Source: Neocallimastix lanati (nom. inval.) (Eukaryota > Neocallimastigomycota > Neocallimastigomycetes > Neocallimastigales > Neocallimastigaceae). Taken from it: 64,000 bases of DNA. Made by a program: the position numbers and the translations under genes. Below are positions 10,960 to 24,996 of this stretch, one piece after another (position 1 is the stretch's first letter; every line of letters starts with the position of its first letter). The notes below the pieces were generated by a model. It was not told where the DNA came from. It saw only the letters and a list, made by a program, of their open reading frames with translations, and made no database searches. The stretch is from contig JACVTC010000014.1 in the NCBI GenBank assembly GCA_016946835.1, positions 1,376,001 to 1,440,000 of the forward strand. Direction: 5' to 3'.

Positions 10960-13870
10960 TTTTAAATGTCAGTTATAGGTAGAGGTCTGATAATGAAAAT
11001 TTTATTTTAATTTTCATTCATGACTTTGAATCATGGACTGAAATAGACGATAGGAATTCATAAGTAAAAAGAATTAATCATGGAAAACTATATTAATATG
11101 GAAAACTAGTTCATCCCAAGAGTTAATTATAATAATAATAAGGGTTATTTGAAAATTATTTTACCTTTTAAAGGAATAAATCGAAGATTACTTCAAAGAT
11201 TCACACATATAATAGTAAAAATTATAATAGAATCAGGTATTATTCTGAATCTACTATTCCCATTTCTAATAGTCTCCTGTATACTAATCCTTTCTCGAAT
11301 ACTCAATATTTATACAATTGTACTTGTTGAAATATTAATAAATAGATCTCTTTAAAGAATACTGAGGTTCTTTCTCTAATTATATCATTAGTATTAAGAT
11401 ATACGTGAGGATAAATAGATTTAAGACTTTGATTCATTCCATCGGCAAATATTTCTTATAAAATATCGCTCAAGGTAGTTGGTTTAGACTTAAGAAAATC
11501 TTCAAGCCTTCCTTCCCAATAATCTGTGTTCATTAAAGATAAAACGGGCATTGTCCTATTATCTCAAAAAGTTTAACTCAACCGTTTTGTTGAACATTAT
11601 GAAGAACTTGTTTCTGATATAACCGAATACTAAATAATTCTTCTTCTCTTCAGAAATCATGGGAATATTAATCAACCAATTTCAATGTTAGAAATTCATT
11701 CTACTGTTCTTTCAATGAAAAATAACAAAACACCTGGTTCTGATAGTATACCAGAATAATTTTTTATAGTATTTTTCAATTCTGAGAGAAGCCCATCTTC
11801 TCACAATAATCCTAATCAATAAGTTACTTATTCTATTGGTGCAAAATGTCTATTTTTTATTATTTAATAAAATTTGAGATTGTGACTTTCCTTATAAATG
11901 GAATTCTGCTTCTATTATTTCCATTCCTAAAAAAGGGAATTTTTCAAATTGTAATAATTACTATGGTATTTTCACTTCATCAATGTATAATTAAAGATTC
12001 TATCAAAAAATTGTTACTAAAAAAATTTAGGAATATGCTTTTTCTCATAGAATTATTAGACCTGAATAGTTTGGTTTTAGAAATAAAGAATAATATATTA
12101 ATTTATTTGTTTCCATTCATAATATTTGCAAAAAAGAAAATTTAATGTTCATTTTATTTTTTTTTATTTTTCTTGATCTCAAAAAAGCATATGATTCAGT
12201 TCAAATTTTTAATATATTTGAAAAATTTAATATTATTGATATTTATGGTTAATGCCTTCAGTTCATTACCAATCTATACCTTATTTCGTTTATTTCGAAA
12301 GCTCATGCAAACTTTAATGATTAACTTTCAAAAGAATTTCTAACACATAGCGATATTCGCCAAGGATGTCCCTTATCACCTATTTCATTTAATATATTTA
12401 TCGATGATATATTTGATAAATGTATGAGATATGGTGATAACTGAATGAAAAAAGTGTTGTGGTAACTTGTTTGCGGATGATATTGTTTTGTTGGCCCCTA
12501 CAAATCCTTTCTTAAAAACTATTAAATAAAAATAATGATTGAGGTATTAAAAATGAAATGACCTTTGAAATTAGTAAATTCGATTCACTTGTTGTTAAAT
12601 CAAGGAACTTTATACCTTCAAGAAATTATGAAAATCTTACATTTAAACTTGGTATGGACCATCTACCAAGCACTAATCAATATACATATTTGGGAATACC
12701 TTTTTGATGAATCATCAGATTTAGAGCCAATTATTTAAATTATACAATTAATTCTTTTTTTAGATTTTTTTAACCTATAGGAAGGTACATTTCTACTTTA
12801 AGACTCATATTCTAGTTTCCTTTGTCCTTAGTTCAGTTATACTCCTTTACTTGGATCTAATAAAAAGAGCAACGAAAAAGTTCAAGAGGCTTTTAATTGA
12901 AGTTTGTTTTGGAGTTTTGGGTTTTAAAATAAAATCTCCAATACCACTATTTACAATATGTCTAAGGAATTATTTATACCTCCTATAGCTAGTTTTTGTG
13001 TTATTACGATGATTCAATACTTTAAAAAGTGAAAATAATCTTCTTTTATTATATATAATTTCTCATTTAGTCAAAAATATATCAACACTTTCACATTATT
13101 CAAAGACGAAAAAAGTATGTGGGTTAGATTAACAATACTTAAACAGAATCTAGTGCGTTTCGCAATCGTGCAGTTAGCAACATGGCGTATATTTATAATT
13201 ATTTAATAATATATTTAATTGAAAAAATATATTATTATTTCTTTTAAAATAATAATTATTTATATATTTATTTATGATTGTATAGAATATTTTAAAAATG
13301 TATGGCTTTATTTAAAAAACTTTATACACCACATTGCGAAATGCACGATTGCGAAATGCACGATCCCCACTCAAACACATTAATAAACTTCATGGGGAAA
13401 TACGGAAATTTTACTGGGGAAAATAATAATTATTCAACTACCTCTGCGATTAGATCAATTAAATACAAGAAATTTAAATTTGGTTTTGAAAAATTTATTA
13501 AACGTCTATCACTATAATATTTACAATTTTCGAAAATACAATATATGAAATATTAAAGATTGGTTCGAGGGTAAGAAGACGGCTTATTAATAAAATCTTT
13601 CATGCACCTTCTAGAAAGTCTTCTTTCCCAATTTCATATTTTGTAGGACATGCGGAATTCCTTATTAATGCTATACCTATTGTGATTAGTGATTTTTACA
13701 TTATGATTAATTTGTATACCTTTAGACCTACCATTGCTAAGAGCGTAGACATCGAAACGATAAGGTAAAAAAGAAGTTCTGATACAGATTCGAAAGATAA
13801 TTTTTATTCACATGGAATCATGGATAAATGTGAAAATTTAGAGGCCATTTCATCCTCGAAATTCATAGGG
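10960..13870 (+). mobile_element. Non-LTR retrotransposon copy 2, ORF2 (decayed, interrupted by a TIR element)
   Basis: Heavily mutated ORF2. The 5' block (10975-11050) matches 6000-6070 of copy 1, but no endonuclease motifs remain. The RT is well recognisable across frames: KNNKTPGSDSIPE (about 11710-11755), IPKKGNF and a YYGISL-like block (about 11925-11985), QFGF near 12070, FLDLKKAYDSV (about 12170-12202, motif A), DIRQGCPLSP (about 12353-12384, motif B) and FADDIVLLAP (about 12468-12497, motif C). The C-terminal half aligns with copy 3 (30122-31620): YLGIPF near 12690, KYGNFTG near 13395. Frameshifts and stops occur throughout. A 223-bp TIR element is inserted at 13146-13368. The tail (13555-13870) matches 31395-31600. 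Confidence 0.88.
13146..13368. mobile_element. Short TIR element (MITE-like) inserted in LINE copy 2
   Basis: The ends are inverted repeats of about 40 bp: the left begins GAATCTAGTGCGTTTCGC and the reverse complement of the right begins GGGGATCGTGCATTTCGC, aligning without gaps and sharing GCAATCGTGCA. The interior is pure A/T with no ORF. It is flanked by ACTTAAACA (13137-13145) and ACTCAAACA (13369-13377), 8 of 9 identical, as a 9-bp target-site duplication would leave. The paralogous LINE copy 3 has a single uninterrupted CGCAAACACAATAATAAAC at the matching place near 30915, the expected empty site. The GCATTTCGC unit links it to the elements at 43337-44588. Confidence 0.8.
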
Positions 13871-13961
13871 TAGTTTTTAGTATTACTGTAAAAAATTTAT
13901 GTATTTTATTTTCATGTAATTTTTTTTACTAAATATTATTAAATAGAGTTTATGCCTAATC

Positions 13962-13995
<34 letters not shown>

Positions 13996-15777
13996 TATTT
14001 AATAAAGTTTATTATAACAATGGATGAGACTTAAATTAATAAATTAATAAGCAATTTAAAATTATATTAATAATGTAGTTATGACAGTAATGTTAATAAA
14101 TAAAAATATATATATTTTTTAATAGAATATAATTTTAAATATATTTAATTAGTTAAAAAAAAAATAATAATAATTAAATATAAATGATTTATTTATTTAT
14201 TTATTTATTTATTTAAAATATTTCACTTAATAAAATAAATGAATATATCATTTTATATTTTATTATTATTATTATTTTTTAAGTGAAATATTATGTATTA
14301 ATTTTCATATATATATGAAAATTATATAGTAAAGACAATAATTTAAAATTCCAATATAAAGAAACAACTCTGTTTAAATATACATATAAAAAAAGTGAAA
14401 TAGTGAGAAAAATAAAAATTTTAAAATTGTATAAAATGGAGACATTGGATTAGATTAAACTTTAACTATATCATAATTAAGATTTCTTATTAATAATTAT
14501 TATTAAAAGGTGTTATATGAGTGACATTTAAAAAAAAAAAAAAAAATAAAATATGATTTTTTTTAAAAAACTATATAATACTTTTCTTATATAATAAACA
14601 AATTTTTTTTTTTTTGTTTTTTGAAATTAAATAAATTTACATTTATCTATATATAAATTTATTTTGTTATAATATATTTAAACTTTAAAACTATTTTTTT
14701 ATATATATATATATTTATTAAAGCTTAAAAAATAAAATTTTTAATTTTACAATAATTATATTAATAATAAATAAAGTTTATATAAAATAATTTATTATTT
14801 TTATTAATTATTATTACTTTGAAATTTTAAAAAAATAAGTTTTTTATAGATATATTTATAAATTTTAAACAAATTTAAAAACTAACAAAATTTCATGGAT
14901 AAAAATAAATATATGAATTTATATATATTAAAGAATACCTTTTGTTATTAATCATTTCTTTATACATATATATATAAATATTTATTTTATATATTTTTTT
15001 TATTTAATATTATTAATGAAATTTTTTTTAAAAAAAAAAAAAAATTTCATCAAAATATAAAATAAATTATTAAATAATAATACATAAGATCCTATATAAA
15101 GTCTTCTTTATATAATTAGAAAAATATATATTATATTATATAAATAAATAAATAAATAAATAATAGAATATATACTTCGATAAAAATTAAAAAAAAAAAA
15201 AAAAAAAAGTAAATATGTTTTTAATATATTGAAGAAAATACAAACCTACTATAAAAGAAAATAAGAGTAACTTTTTTTTTTTTTTTTTCTATTTTCTGAT
15301 AGTATATTTAAATTGAAATATATATATTAAATTTCAATTTGCATTTATAACTAATATTTTTATTTATTTTATTTTATTTTATTATTTTCATGTCTTTTTA
15401 ATATTATAATAAAATTAAATAATATATATATGTTAAATTCCTTATTTTTATATACTTTTTTTATTTCTATTTTTCAATTAAAATAATAATAAAACAAAAC
15501 AAAATTCATTATTTAAAATATTTTAATTATGATTCTATGAATTTTTTTTTTCCATATAAACGGACAAATATATATATATATATATATATATTTTTATATA
15601 TATATTTATAATAATTAGAAATTTGTATCATAGTTATTTTATTTTAATCCTTATATATATACAATAATATATTTAAGTTAAAGGCTATTAGTTTTATATT
15701 TATATTATTGGAATAAATAAATAACTAAACAAATAAAATAAAAAAATATATATATATATATAAATATAAAAAAAAAA
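13871..15777. other. AT-rich intergenic DNA upstream of the second chitin synthase
   Basis: About 1.9 kb with (TA)n near 13973-14000, (TTTA)n near 14188-14213, several poly-A/T runs and short inverted repeats. No ORF of note and no RNA gene seen. It presumably holds the promoter of the gene starting at 15778, but no specific site can be pointed to. Confidence 0.65.
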
Positions 15778-16093
15778 ATGGGTGAAAAACCACAAGGAGC
15801 AAGTACAGATCTCCATAAATTGGATATCGTTAGTGAAGGAGAAATCATAAAAGCACTTCAAAAATTATACAATAAAAATAAACATTTTAGCAGAGCAGGT
15901 TCCAATGTATTACTTTATTTAAATCCATTTAGTGAAGATGAATCATTTTCGGATAGAACAAGTAAAAAATATGTAAAAGATTGTAGAACTTATTCAAATG
16001 AAAGTACACCTTTACCACCTCATGTTTTTGATATGGTAAATTCAGCATATACACATATGATTAGAGAAAAAGAGGATCAATCTATTGTTATAA

Positions 16094-16135
<42 letters not shown>

Positions 16136-19100
16136 AGTATATATATATATTATATTAAATATATATATTTATATATATAATATACCTTATTATCATAAAA
16201 TTAATTAATATAAGTAGCAATAGCATAAAGCAAAATAAAATAAAAGATAAAATAAAATAAAAAAAAAAAAATAAAGATAAAAAACAATAATAATAATATT
16301 ATATAAAAATAATATTTTATATTTCAATTAATATATCACCAAATTTTTAATATATATCTATTACTTTTTTAAAATAAATAATATTATATAATATAATATA
16401 ATAATTTAAATATATTGAATATAAAACCATTTTGAATGGAATCTTTTATATAAAATATATAAAATTCTTATTTTATTATATTTTACTTAATTTATATTTC
16501 AATATTTATTTATAAATATTATAATTTGATCATTTGTATTAATTTTATCACATAAATAAATATAAAAAAGTGGTGATGGTGGAAGTGGAAAAACGGAAAT
16601 TTTTAAAGCAATTGCAAATCATTTATGTCATCTTACAAGAGAAACAAAAAAGAAAACAGTGACCCAATCAGCAATATTGAAAATTAATAAAATTTTGGGA
16701 AGTTTTGGAACAGCACAAACATTAAGTAATCCAAGTTCATCACGTTTTGGTAAATATATTGAATATCAATTTGATAGAACTGGAAAAATTATTGGTGCTA
16801 AGTTAGTTCATTATTGTTTGGAAAAATCTCGTGTATCTAATGTTCCTGAAGATGAACGTAATTTTAATATTTTCTATCATTTATTGGCATCAGCTACTAC
16901 TAATGAAAAAAATAATTTAAACCTTTCTAGTCCAAGTAGTTATTATTATCTTTCTCAAAATTTATTATATAAAAGAACAACGAATGATGATACTTTAGAT
17001 GGTCGTGATTTACGTACGGCATTAAAATCTTTTGGTATTGGATCTCGTCAGCAAGCTCAAGTTTTCCAATTATTAGCAGCTATTTTACACTTGGGTAATA
17101 TTACTTTTTCAGATAAACCAAAGAATGTTCAAGAACCATGTAGTATAAAAAATAATGGTAGTCTTGAGTTAGTTGCTGATTTATTAGGTGTTACTACAGA
17201 AGCATTAGAAACTACTTTAACTTATCAAGCTAAATGTATTAATTCTGATGTTTTCACAGAATTATTAAATGCCAATGATGCTGCTAAACAAAGAGATCGT
17301 TTAGCCAATACCTTATACTCTTTACTTTTTAATTGGATTATTGAGCGTATTAATAATAAATTATGTATGGACGATGATACTGATAACTTTATTGGTGTAG
17401 TTGATCTTTTTGGTTTCCAAAATGATAAATTAAATCAATTTGAACAATTTATTCACAATTATGCATCAGAATATTTACAATATCATTCTAATTATACTAT
17501 TTTCGAAAAACCTATTCATGAATTCCAAGAAGATAATCTTTCAATAGAAGCTCCTATGTTCAATAATAATAGAAGTAATATGGATATATTAGCACAAATG
17601 GTTCGGTAAATAGTATTTCACATATTTATTAATTTATTTATTTATTTACTTATTTAAAAATAAGATATAAACATATATATTATATATACATAATAATAAA
17701 AAAAAAAAAAAAAAAAAAAAAAAAGATTATTTATTTATAATACACTAATTATTTATCAATATATATAATATTTATATAATTTATAATATATGAAATTTTA
17801 TTAATAAAAAGTGTAATGGATTCAGTTGGTGGTGAAAGTGATTCATCTGATGTATCTTTACTAAATAGATTAAATACTGATTTATCATCTAATTATTCTT
17901 ACACTAAATTATCGAATGGTTTTGGAATTAATCATTTTAATAAACAGGTTACTTATGATATCAAAGACTTTGTTGAGAAAAATTCTGATAATGTTGCTTC
18001 TGATTTCATTATCCTTGTTCGTGGAAGTAAAAGAAATAAGGCATCCACTAATATGTTCCTTAGATCTCTTTTCTCTGAAAAAGCTATTGCGACTACACGT
18101 CCTATAAGATCTAATACCTACCTTAGTGGTAGAGCTTCAGTCCCAAAAAGAATGCCATCCGTTAAACGTCCTTCTAAGAAAAGTAATGATCAAGGAACAA
18201 GTTCTAATTCCAATGAGTGTAGAACGGTTGCACTACAATTGAATAAATCATTAGATACTCTTTTAGACACATTAGGTGAAACTCTTTCATGGTTTATTTA
18301 TTGTTTAAAACCTAATGAAGATTTTGTATCCGACCGCTTTGATAGTGATTTGGTATTAGATCAAATTCGAAGATTTGGTATAAAGGATATTCTTAATAAA
18401 GCGAAGTTAAATAATACTATTAAAAGTTATGATATGAATGAATTTTGTAATTTCTATGAAGAATTATTGAAAGAATTACAAATTACTTCAAGTACCCCAA
18501 AAGAAAAATGTAATGATGTATGCAAACTATTTAATTTTGATATGAATGAAATGATGGTCGGAAATAATAAAGTTTTTCTTTCGGAATATGCCTGGAGATT
18601 CTTTGAAGCAGAAAGAATTAATCAGAAGTCAACTGAAGAAAATGAAGATAAGGATAGATATATTGATGAAGAGGAAGATTCAGTAATTGAATCTATTGCT
18701 CCTCAAGATGAAGAAATGACAGAATCAAAGGAATCATTAAACTATGGAAGTAGAGATGATGTTAATTCAGAAACAGCTGTTGGTGAAGAAGAAGATGTAC
18801 CAAAAATGAAAATGAAAAAACCAGTGGTTGCCTCTAAGGAATTGTCTAATGCCCGTAAATGGTGGTTATGTTATGCTAAATGTTCAACTTGCTGTTACTG
18901 TGACTTCTGTCTATCAAAATGTGGTAAAATGAACAGAGCGGATGTTCAAATTGCGTGGAGAGAAAAGGTTGCTATTAATATAATTATTTATTTCTTATGT
19001 ATAATGGTTATTTTCTACATTGTTGCTCTTGGTAGAATTGTTTGTCCTAGTAAAAAGGAATGGAGTTATGGTCAATTATATGGTATGGAATATAAGGGTG

Positions 19101-21844
19101 AAAAAATGCGTGTTTCTGCCTATGGTAAAGTATTCAAATTTGGTGATAAATACGATGTTCATGAATCCTATAATAGTAGATTCTATAAGAAATACCACGG
19201 TGTTGATTTATCCTACAAATTTACTTTATACGATGATGCTTTCTGGAATACTATGTGTCCAGGTTTAACTAAGCCACAAAGTTCATTCGATAATTTATCT
19301 GTAGGACGTCGTGTACCTTCTGAAGATGGTATTTCTGATATTCATTCTGATCCATATGGTGATCCAACTAAATGGTCAAAGGAAGTTTTGAAGTGGTTCA
19401 AGAATAACAAAGTTGGTGAAATTACTATTGAAAATACACCGGAAAGAATTAAGGCAACTTTATCAGAATGGGGTTATGCTGGTGATGATCCATTCTATAT
19501 CATTGTTTACGAACGTATTTATGATTTAACTGCTTATATGGGTGATGAATATGGTACTAGTGGTGTCTATGCTGATCAAAGATTCTTGATTCCAGAACAA
19601 AAGGACATCTTTGAGAATTATTCTGGTAAAGATATGTCCAAAGTATTTGATAATTATAAGAATTTAGTTGGAGAAGAAAAATGGGCTAATACAATTAAAT
19701 GTATGGATAATCTCTTCTTTATTGGTACTGTGGATCACAGAAATGATTTCAAATGCCAAATTACAAATTATATGATGTTGGGTGCTTCTATGATTATTGC
19801 TGCTATTTTAATTGTTAAGTTCTTTTCTGCTCTTCAATTCGGATCTAAACGTACACCAGAAGAGCATGATAAATTCGTTATTTGTCAAGTTCCATGTTAT
19901 ACTGAAGGTGAAGATTCATTGGCAAAGACTATTGATAGTTTGGCTTACTTGGAATATGATGATAAGAGAAAACTTATTTTCCTTATCTCTGATGGTATGA
20001 TTATTGGTAGTGGTAACGATAGACCAACTCCAAGAATTGTTTTAGATCATATGGGTATTGATCCAGAAATTGATCCAGAAGCTTTATGGTATAATTCTAT
20101 TGGTACTGCAACTAATCAAGTTAATATGGCTAAAGTTTATTCTGGTTTATATGAATATGAAGGTCATCCAGTTCCATTTATTGTTGTTGTTAAAGTCGGT
20201 ACTTATCGTGAAACTTCTCGTCCAGGTAATCGTGGTAAGCGTGATTCTCAAATGATTTTAATGCGTTACTTACACAATGTTCATCATAACTATCCAATGA
20301 CTCCACTTGAACTTGAATTATATCATCAAATGAAGAATGTTATCGGTGTTGATCCATCTTTCTATGAATATATTCTTATGGTTGATGCTGATACTGTAGT
20401 TTTACCTGATTCCTTAAATCTTTTGATTTCTTCTATGGTTCGTGATTCAAGAATTATGGGTATTTGTGGTGAAACTAAATTAGATAATGAAAAAGAAACA
20501 TGGGTTACTATGATTCAAGTTTATGAATACTTCATTTCTCACCATTTGAGTAAGGCATTTGAAAGTTTATTCGGTAGTGTTACTTGTTTACCAGGTTGTT
20601 TCTGTATGTATCGTATTCGTACACCAGTTAAAGGTACACCAGTTTTAATTACTAAAGGTATTATTGAGGATTATTCTGAATGTATTGTTGATACTTTACA
20701 TAAAAAGAACCTTTTAAGTTTAGGTGAAGATCGTTACTTAACCACTTTAATGTTGAAACATTTCCCACAACTTAAGATTACTTTCATTAGAGAGGCTAAA
20801 TGTTTAACCAATGCTCCAGAAACTTGGGCCGTTCTTTTATCTCAACGTCGTCGTTGGATTAATTCTACTGTCCACAATTTAGTTGAACTTTTATTCTTGA
20901 ATGATCTTTGTGGTTTCTTATGTTTCTCTATGCGTTTTGTTGTACTCATTGATTTATTCTCTACTATGGTTCAACCAGCTATGATTCTTTATTTATTCTA
21001 TCTTATCTTCTCTATAATCTTCCCATCTGAAGATTCTATCTTCCCATGGGTTTCTCTTATTATGTTAGCTTTCACTTATGGTTTACAAATTATTATTTTC
21101 ATAATAAGAGGTGCCTTCCAACACATTGGTTGGATTGTTATTTACATTATTGCCATGCCTATCTTTAGTATGTTCATCCCATTATATTCCTTCTGGCATT
21201 TCGATGATTTCTCATGGGGTAATACTCGTCGTATTTTAGGAGAAAAGGGAAAAGTAAAACTTGTTGGTGATGAAGAAAATGATGATTTAATTGAAGATAT
21301 TCCAACGAAGTTATGGTCAGAATATGAAAAAGAAATGAATGATGCTTTACTTGAAGCTGAAAGAAATGGTAATTCTAGTGATAGCAATAATACCTATAGA
21401 AATAGTTTTGGTCCAACTGAAATGATGTCTGCATACGAATCTAATTATGGTGGTATCAATCCATATGTTGCTGGTAGTGTCATTAATGCTCCAACATATG
21501 CAGGTAGTGCTTATGCTGGATCAGCATATGGTGGTGGTAGTGTTGTTAATGCTCCTGCTTATTATCCAAGACAAGGATCATCTGAAATGAATAATGCTTC
21601 ATCTGAATGGTTGCTTGGTAATAATCAAGAAAGTATGGCTGGATCAGAAAGAGATGAAAGCTTTAATATTACTGATGATATGATCATGGCAGAAGTCAGA
21701 AAAATTATTGATAATTCTGATTTAATGTGTATTACAAAGAAAAAGGTTAGAGAAGAAGTATCAGAGCATTTTGGTGTCGATTTATCACAAAGAAGAGACT
21801 TTATTAATCATTGTATAGAAACTGTTTTAGAAGATGAAAGATAA
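15778..21844 (+). CDS. Chitin synthase with myosin motor domain (class V-like), complete
   Basis: Polymerises UDP-GlcNAc into chitin at the plasma membrane. Exons 15778..16094, 16571..17605 and 17812..21844 (both introns phase 2) give 1794 aa. Myosin motor about residues 20-715: P-loop GDGGSGKTE at 107-115 (made across the first splice), switch I NPSSSRFG at 159-166, switch II-like DLFGFQ at 384-389. Then an acidic linker, a Cys-rich patch, TM about 837-862, cytochrome b5-like region about 1011-1052, TM about 1099-1128, GT2 catalytic core about 1138-1480 with DADT near 1308, EDRYLT near 1423 and QRRRW at 1462-1466, C-terminal TM segments to about 1586, a Gly/Ala/Ser/Tyr-rich tail and a DEK_C-like domain at about 1736-1791. 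This order is that of fungal class V enzymes. The start is the first ATG of the open frame, after an A-rich leader. The first intron (476 bp) begins with a long poly-A run. The catalytic region is nearly identical at the nucleotide level to the paralog at 1-5167. Confidence 0.95.
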
Positions 21845-21860
21845 ATATAAAATAGCAAAG

Positions 21861-21912
<52 letters not shown>

Positions 21913-22702
21913 AAAAAAAAAAAATTATAAAAAACTATAAATTATAAAATAGTAATACTTTTTAATTTTTTATAAAATTTTATAATATAAAGAAAAATAT
22001 AAATGAAAATGATACAAATTTTTATTATTCGATTTAAATATTTAAAAATACTTTTTTATTTATGATTATATTTTTTGCATCGATAATTTAAAAATATATA
22101 TATATATATGTGTGTGTGACATAAATTCGTTATATGTAATATTTATGTTGTTTTATAACACATATTATATAGATATATAAATATAAATTTTATTTAACGA
22201 TTATATTTTTTTACATATCAATAATTTAAAATATATATATATATATTTTAGACATAAATTCTTATATATGTAATATTTATGTAGTTTTATAACACATTAT
22301 ATTTTGTGATATATATAAATATAAATAATAGCTTTTAATAAAAATTTTTTATATAATTATTTTTTTCTAGAAAAAATTTTAATAAAAATAATAATTAAGC
22401 AACTGTTTATTATTATTATTATTATTATTATTATATGATCATTTTCTTATTGTTTTTAATATTTCAGTTATATATCTATTATAATTATTATTTAATATTA
22501 TTATCATTATATATTATTTATTTATTTATTACTTTTTTATTATTTATTTATTACTTTTTTATTATTTATTTATTTATTTATTTATTATTTATTTATTTAT
22601 TTAATTATTAATTATTTTTATTACTTTTATTATTATTATTATTTCTATTATTATTATATTATTATTATTATATTATTATTATTATTATTATATTATTATT
22701 AT

Positions 22703-22740
<38 letters not shown>

Positions 22741-23003
22741 ATGGTAATAGAAGTAGAAGTAGTATAAATTCATTTAAATAATTATGATTATTTTTCTTTT
22801 TATTGTAAAGTATAAAAGTAAAAAAAAAAAAAAATGATAAAGAAATTTTTATTGAAATATTAATTAAATAATTAAATATTTATATATTTATATATATAAA
22901 TTCAAAAAAGAAAGTAATAATAGTAATTATAATAATAATTATTATAAAAATGGAATAGTTTATCATATATACAATAGGTATAATCAAGAAGATTCATTAA
23001 ATA
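21845..23003. other. AT-rich intergenic DNA with simple repeats
   Basis: Between the 3' ends of two convergent genes. Holds a poly-A run of about 48 at 21861-21908, an imperfect tandem duplication (22064-22327), dense (TTA)n/(TTTA)n from about 22410 to 22700 and a (TAG)n run at about 22704-22740. No gene seen. Confidence 0.7.
22064..22327. repeat. Imperfect tandem duplication, about 130 bp unit
   Basis: 22064-22188 and 22199-22327 share GATTATATTTTTT, ATAATTTAAA, a (TA)n core, GACATAAATTC, TATGTAATATTTATGT and TTTTATAACACAT in the same order. Differences are mostly (TA)n and (TG)n length. Confidence 0.75.
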
Positions 23004-24956
23004 TCATTTTACTTTAATTGACGATTGTGAAACTGAATTTATTGAAAATGTGTTTTCAGCTAATGCTTTATATATTAATGTTCTCATTTGAATGAATAGA
23101 TTTCTATTTTTAATTATTTGACCTATATTTTTAACAGTTTCATCTGCACTTTGTGTTCCGTTGTTAAAATTAGTAATATTTGATGCAAATTCTTCAAATT
23201 CTGACTCTTGCAAACTTTCTTTTATTTTTTTGTATAGCTGAGAGGCGTCGATTTTTTGAAGTGGGACTGATGTTAATGCAGCATTTGAATTATTGTTTTT
23301 ATGATTATTATTGTTATTATTATTGTTATTATTATTATTATTATTATTACTTTGTTTTAAATAATACGATGAATCTATAATAGTATTATTTATATATAGT
23401 TATAATGAATTTTTCAAATTAAATATTAATATATAATTCATTTTATTTTTTTATTCCAGTATATATTCATATTATTATATACCTATCATTGAACTATCTA
23501 ATTTTGCCAGTTTTGATGCTACTTCATCACCCGCTATAATATTTTTATTATTTTGTGAATCATTTGATGTTTGTTTATTGTTTTTATTATTTCCAATTAT
23601 CTATATTATATTATTATATATTTTATATATTATTATTAGTATTATTAGTATTAGTATTAATATTAGTGTTAGTATTATTATTATTATTATTATTATAAAT
23701 AAAAAATTAATTGATTATATTATTTTAAAGATATTAAATATATAAGAAATTCTTACTGAATTGTCAAAATTATAGGTTGAATTAGGGGATATCATTTGCT
23801 GCCTTTCTATTATATCTTGTCCAATATTAAATAATGAGTTATTAACATCGTCATTTTGTGTAAAAAAAGAGACTGATTTATTTGCAGGTACTTGTACTTC
23901 TAGTTTTTCTAATTCAAGGGAATCTGGAAATGCTTCATTTTCCATCTGTAAAGATGCTTGAGGTGTAACCTCAACCATTGATACTATTGACTATAAATAG
24001 TTTAAATTGGAATATATATATATAATAATTATAATAAAAGTATTAAAAAAATTGATTCTGAGAATAAAATAAAAATTTTTATAATATATACAAAAAAAAA
24101 TATACTTTTCTAAATGATTCTAATTGTGCAGCATTTTTTCTTAGTGCATTATATTTTTCTATAATTGAATTTTTTGTGGCAATAAGAACTCTTTTTTCAG
24201 CTATTAGTATAAAATAATATATAATTATATATATAAAATTAAAATATTATTATATCTTTATTTATTAAAAATATGTATATTTAATTATTAAAAAATACCT
24301 TGTTGAGTTGAAATAATTTTTTCCATCTCTAATATTTTATTATTTAATTCTGTAATATTATTTTCTAAAGTATTTATCTGTAATTATTTTTAAAATATAT
24401 TTTAATATTTATTTTTTTTTTTTTTTTTTTTTAATATTTGAATATGATAATATTAAAACATATACCTTTATTTTTTGAACATTTGCAATTTCCTTCCATT
24501 GATTTATTTCATCTTTAATATTAATAAATAATAATAATATATTAATAAAATATTTTTATTTGTATTTAAATTAAATTATATTATAAAATTAAAATAATAT
24601 TAAAAAAAAAAAATAATATTGAATGATATAAAAATATAATATATTTAAAATAAAACAAATTTATATAATAAAATTATAATTATATATATATTATATTATA
24701 TTATATTAATATAATTATACCTTGATTTTGTTCATAATCCTCTTTTAATTTTTCTATTGCAGAATGGAGCTGTTAATATTAATTATAAAAAATATTTAGT
24801 TTTCGTTTATATTATAATTTATAAACTTTTTCTTTTTTTTTTATCCAAATTTATAATATAATTTATAATTTTTATAAAATTAATAATAATCTTTTGAAAC
24901 ATATTTTTCATTAATTTGAGTATCATATTAATAAAATATTTAGTAGTATTTTTTTA

Positions 24957-24996
<40 letters not shown>

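Noticed and set aside
11149-12145. Plus-strand frames at 11149-11355 and 11846-12145 as separate small genes
   Set aside because: They are wrong-frame or frameshifted readings of LINE copy 2 ORF2, whose RT motifs are visible in the other frames.
13302-13517. Apparent 71-codon gene with CEMHD repeats
   Set aside because: A chimera of the right end of a TIR element and the decayed ORF2 of LINE copy 2.
13555-13600. GGTTCGAGGGT near 13562 resembling a tRNA T-arm or B box
   Set aside because: The same place in LINE copy 3 (about 31400) is homologous and lacks it; no acceptor stem or anticodon arm can be built.
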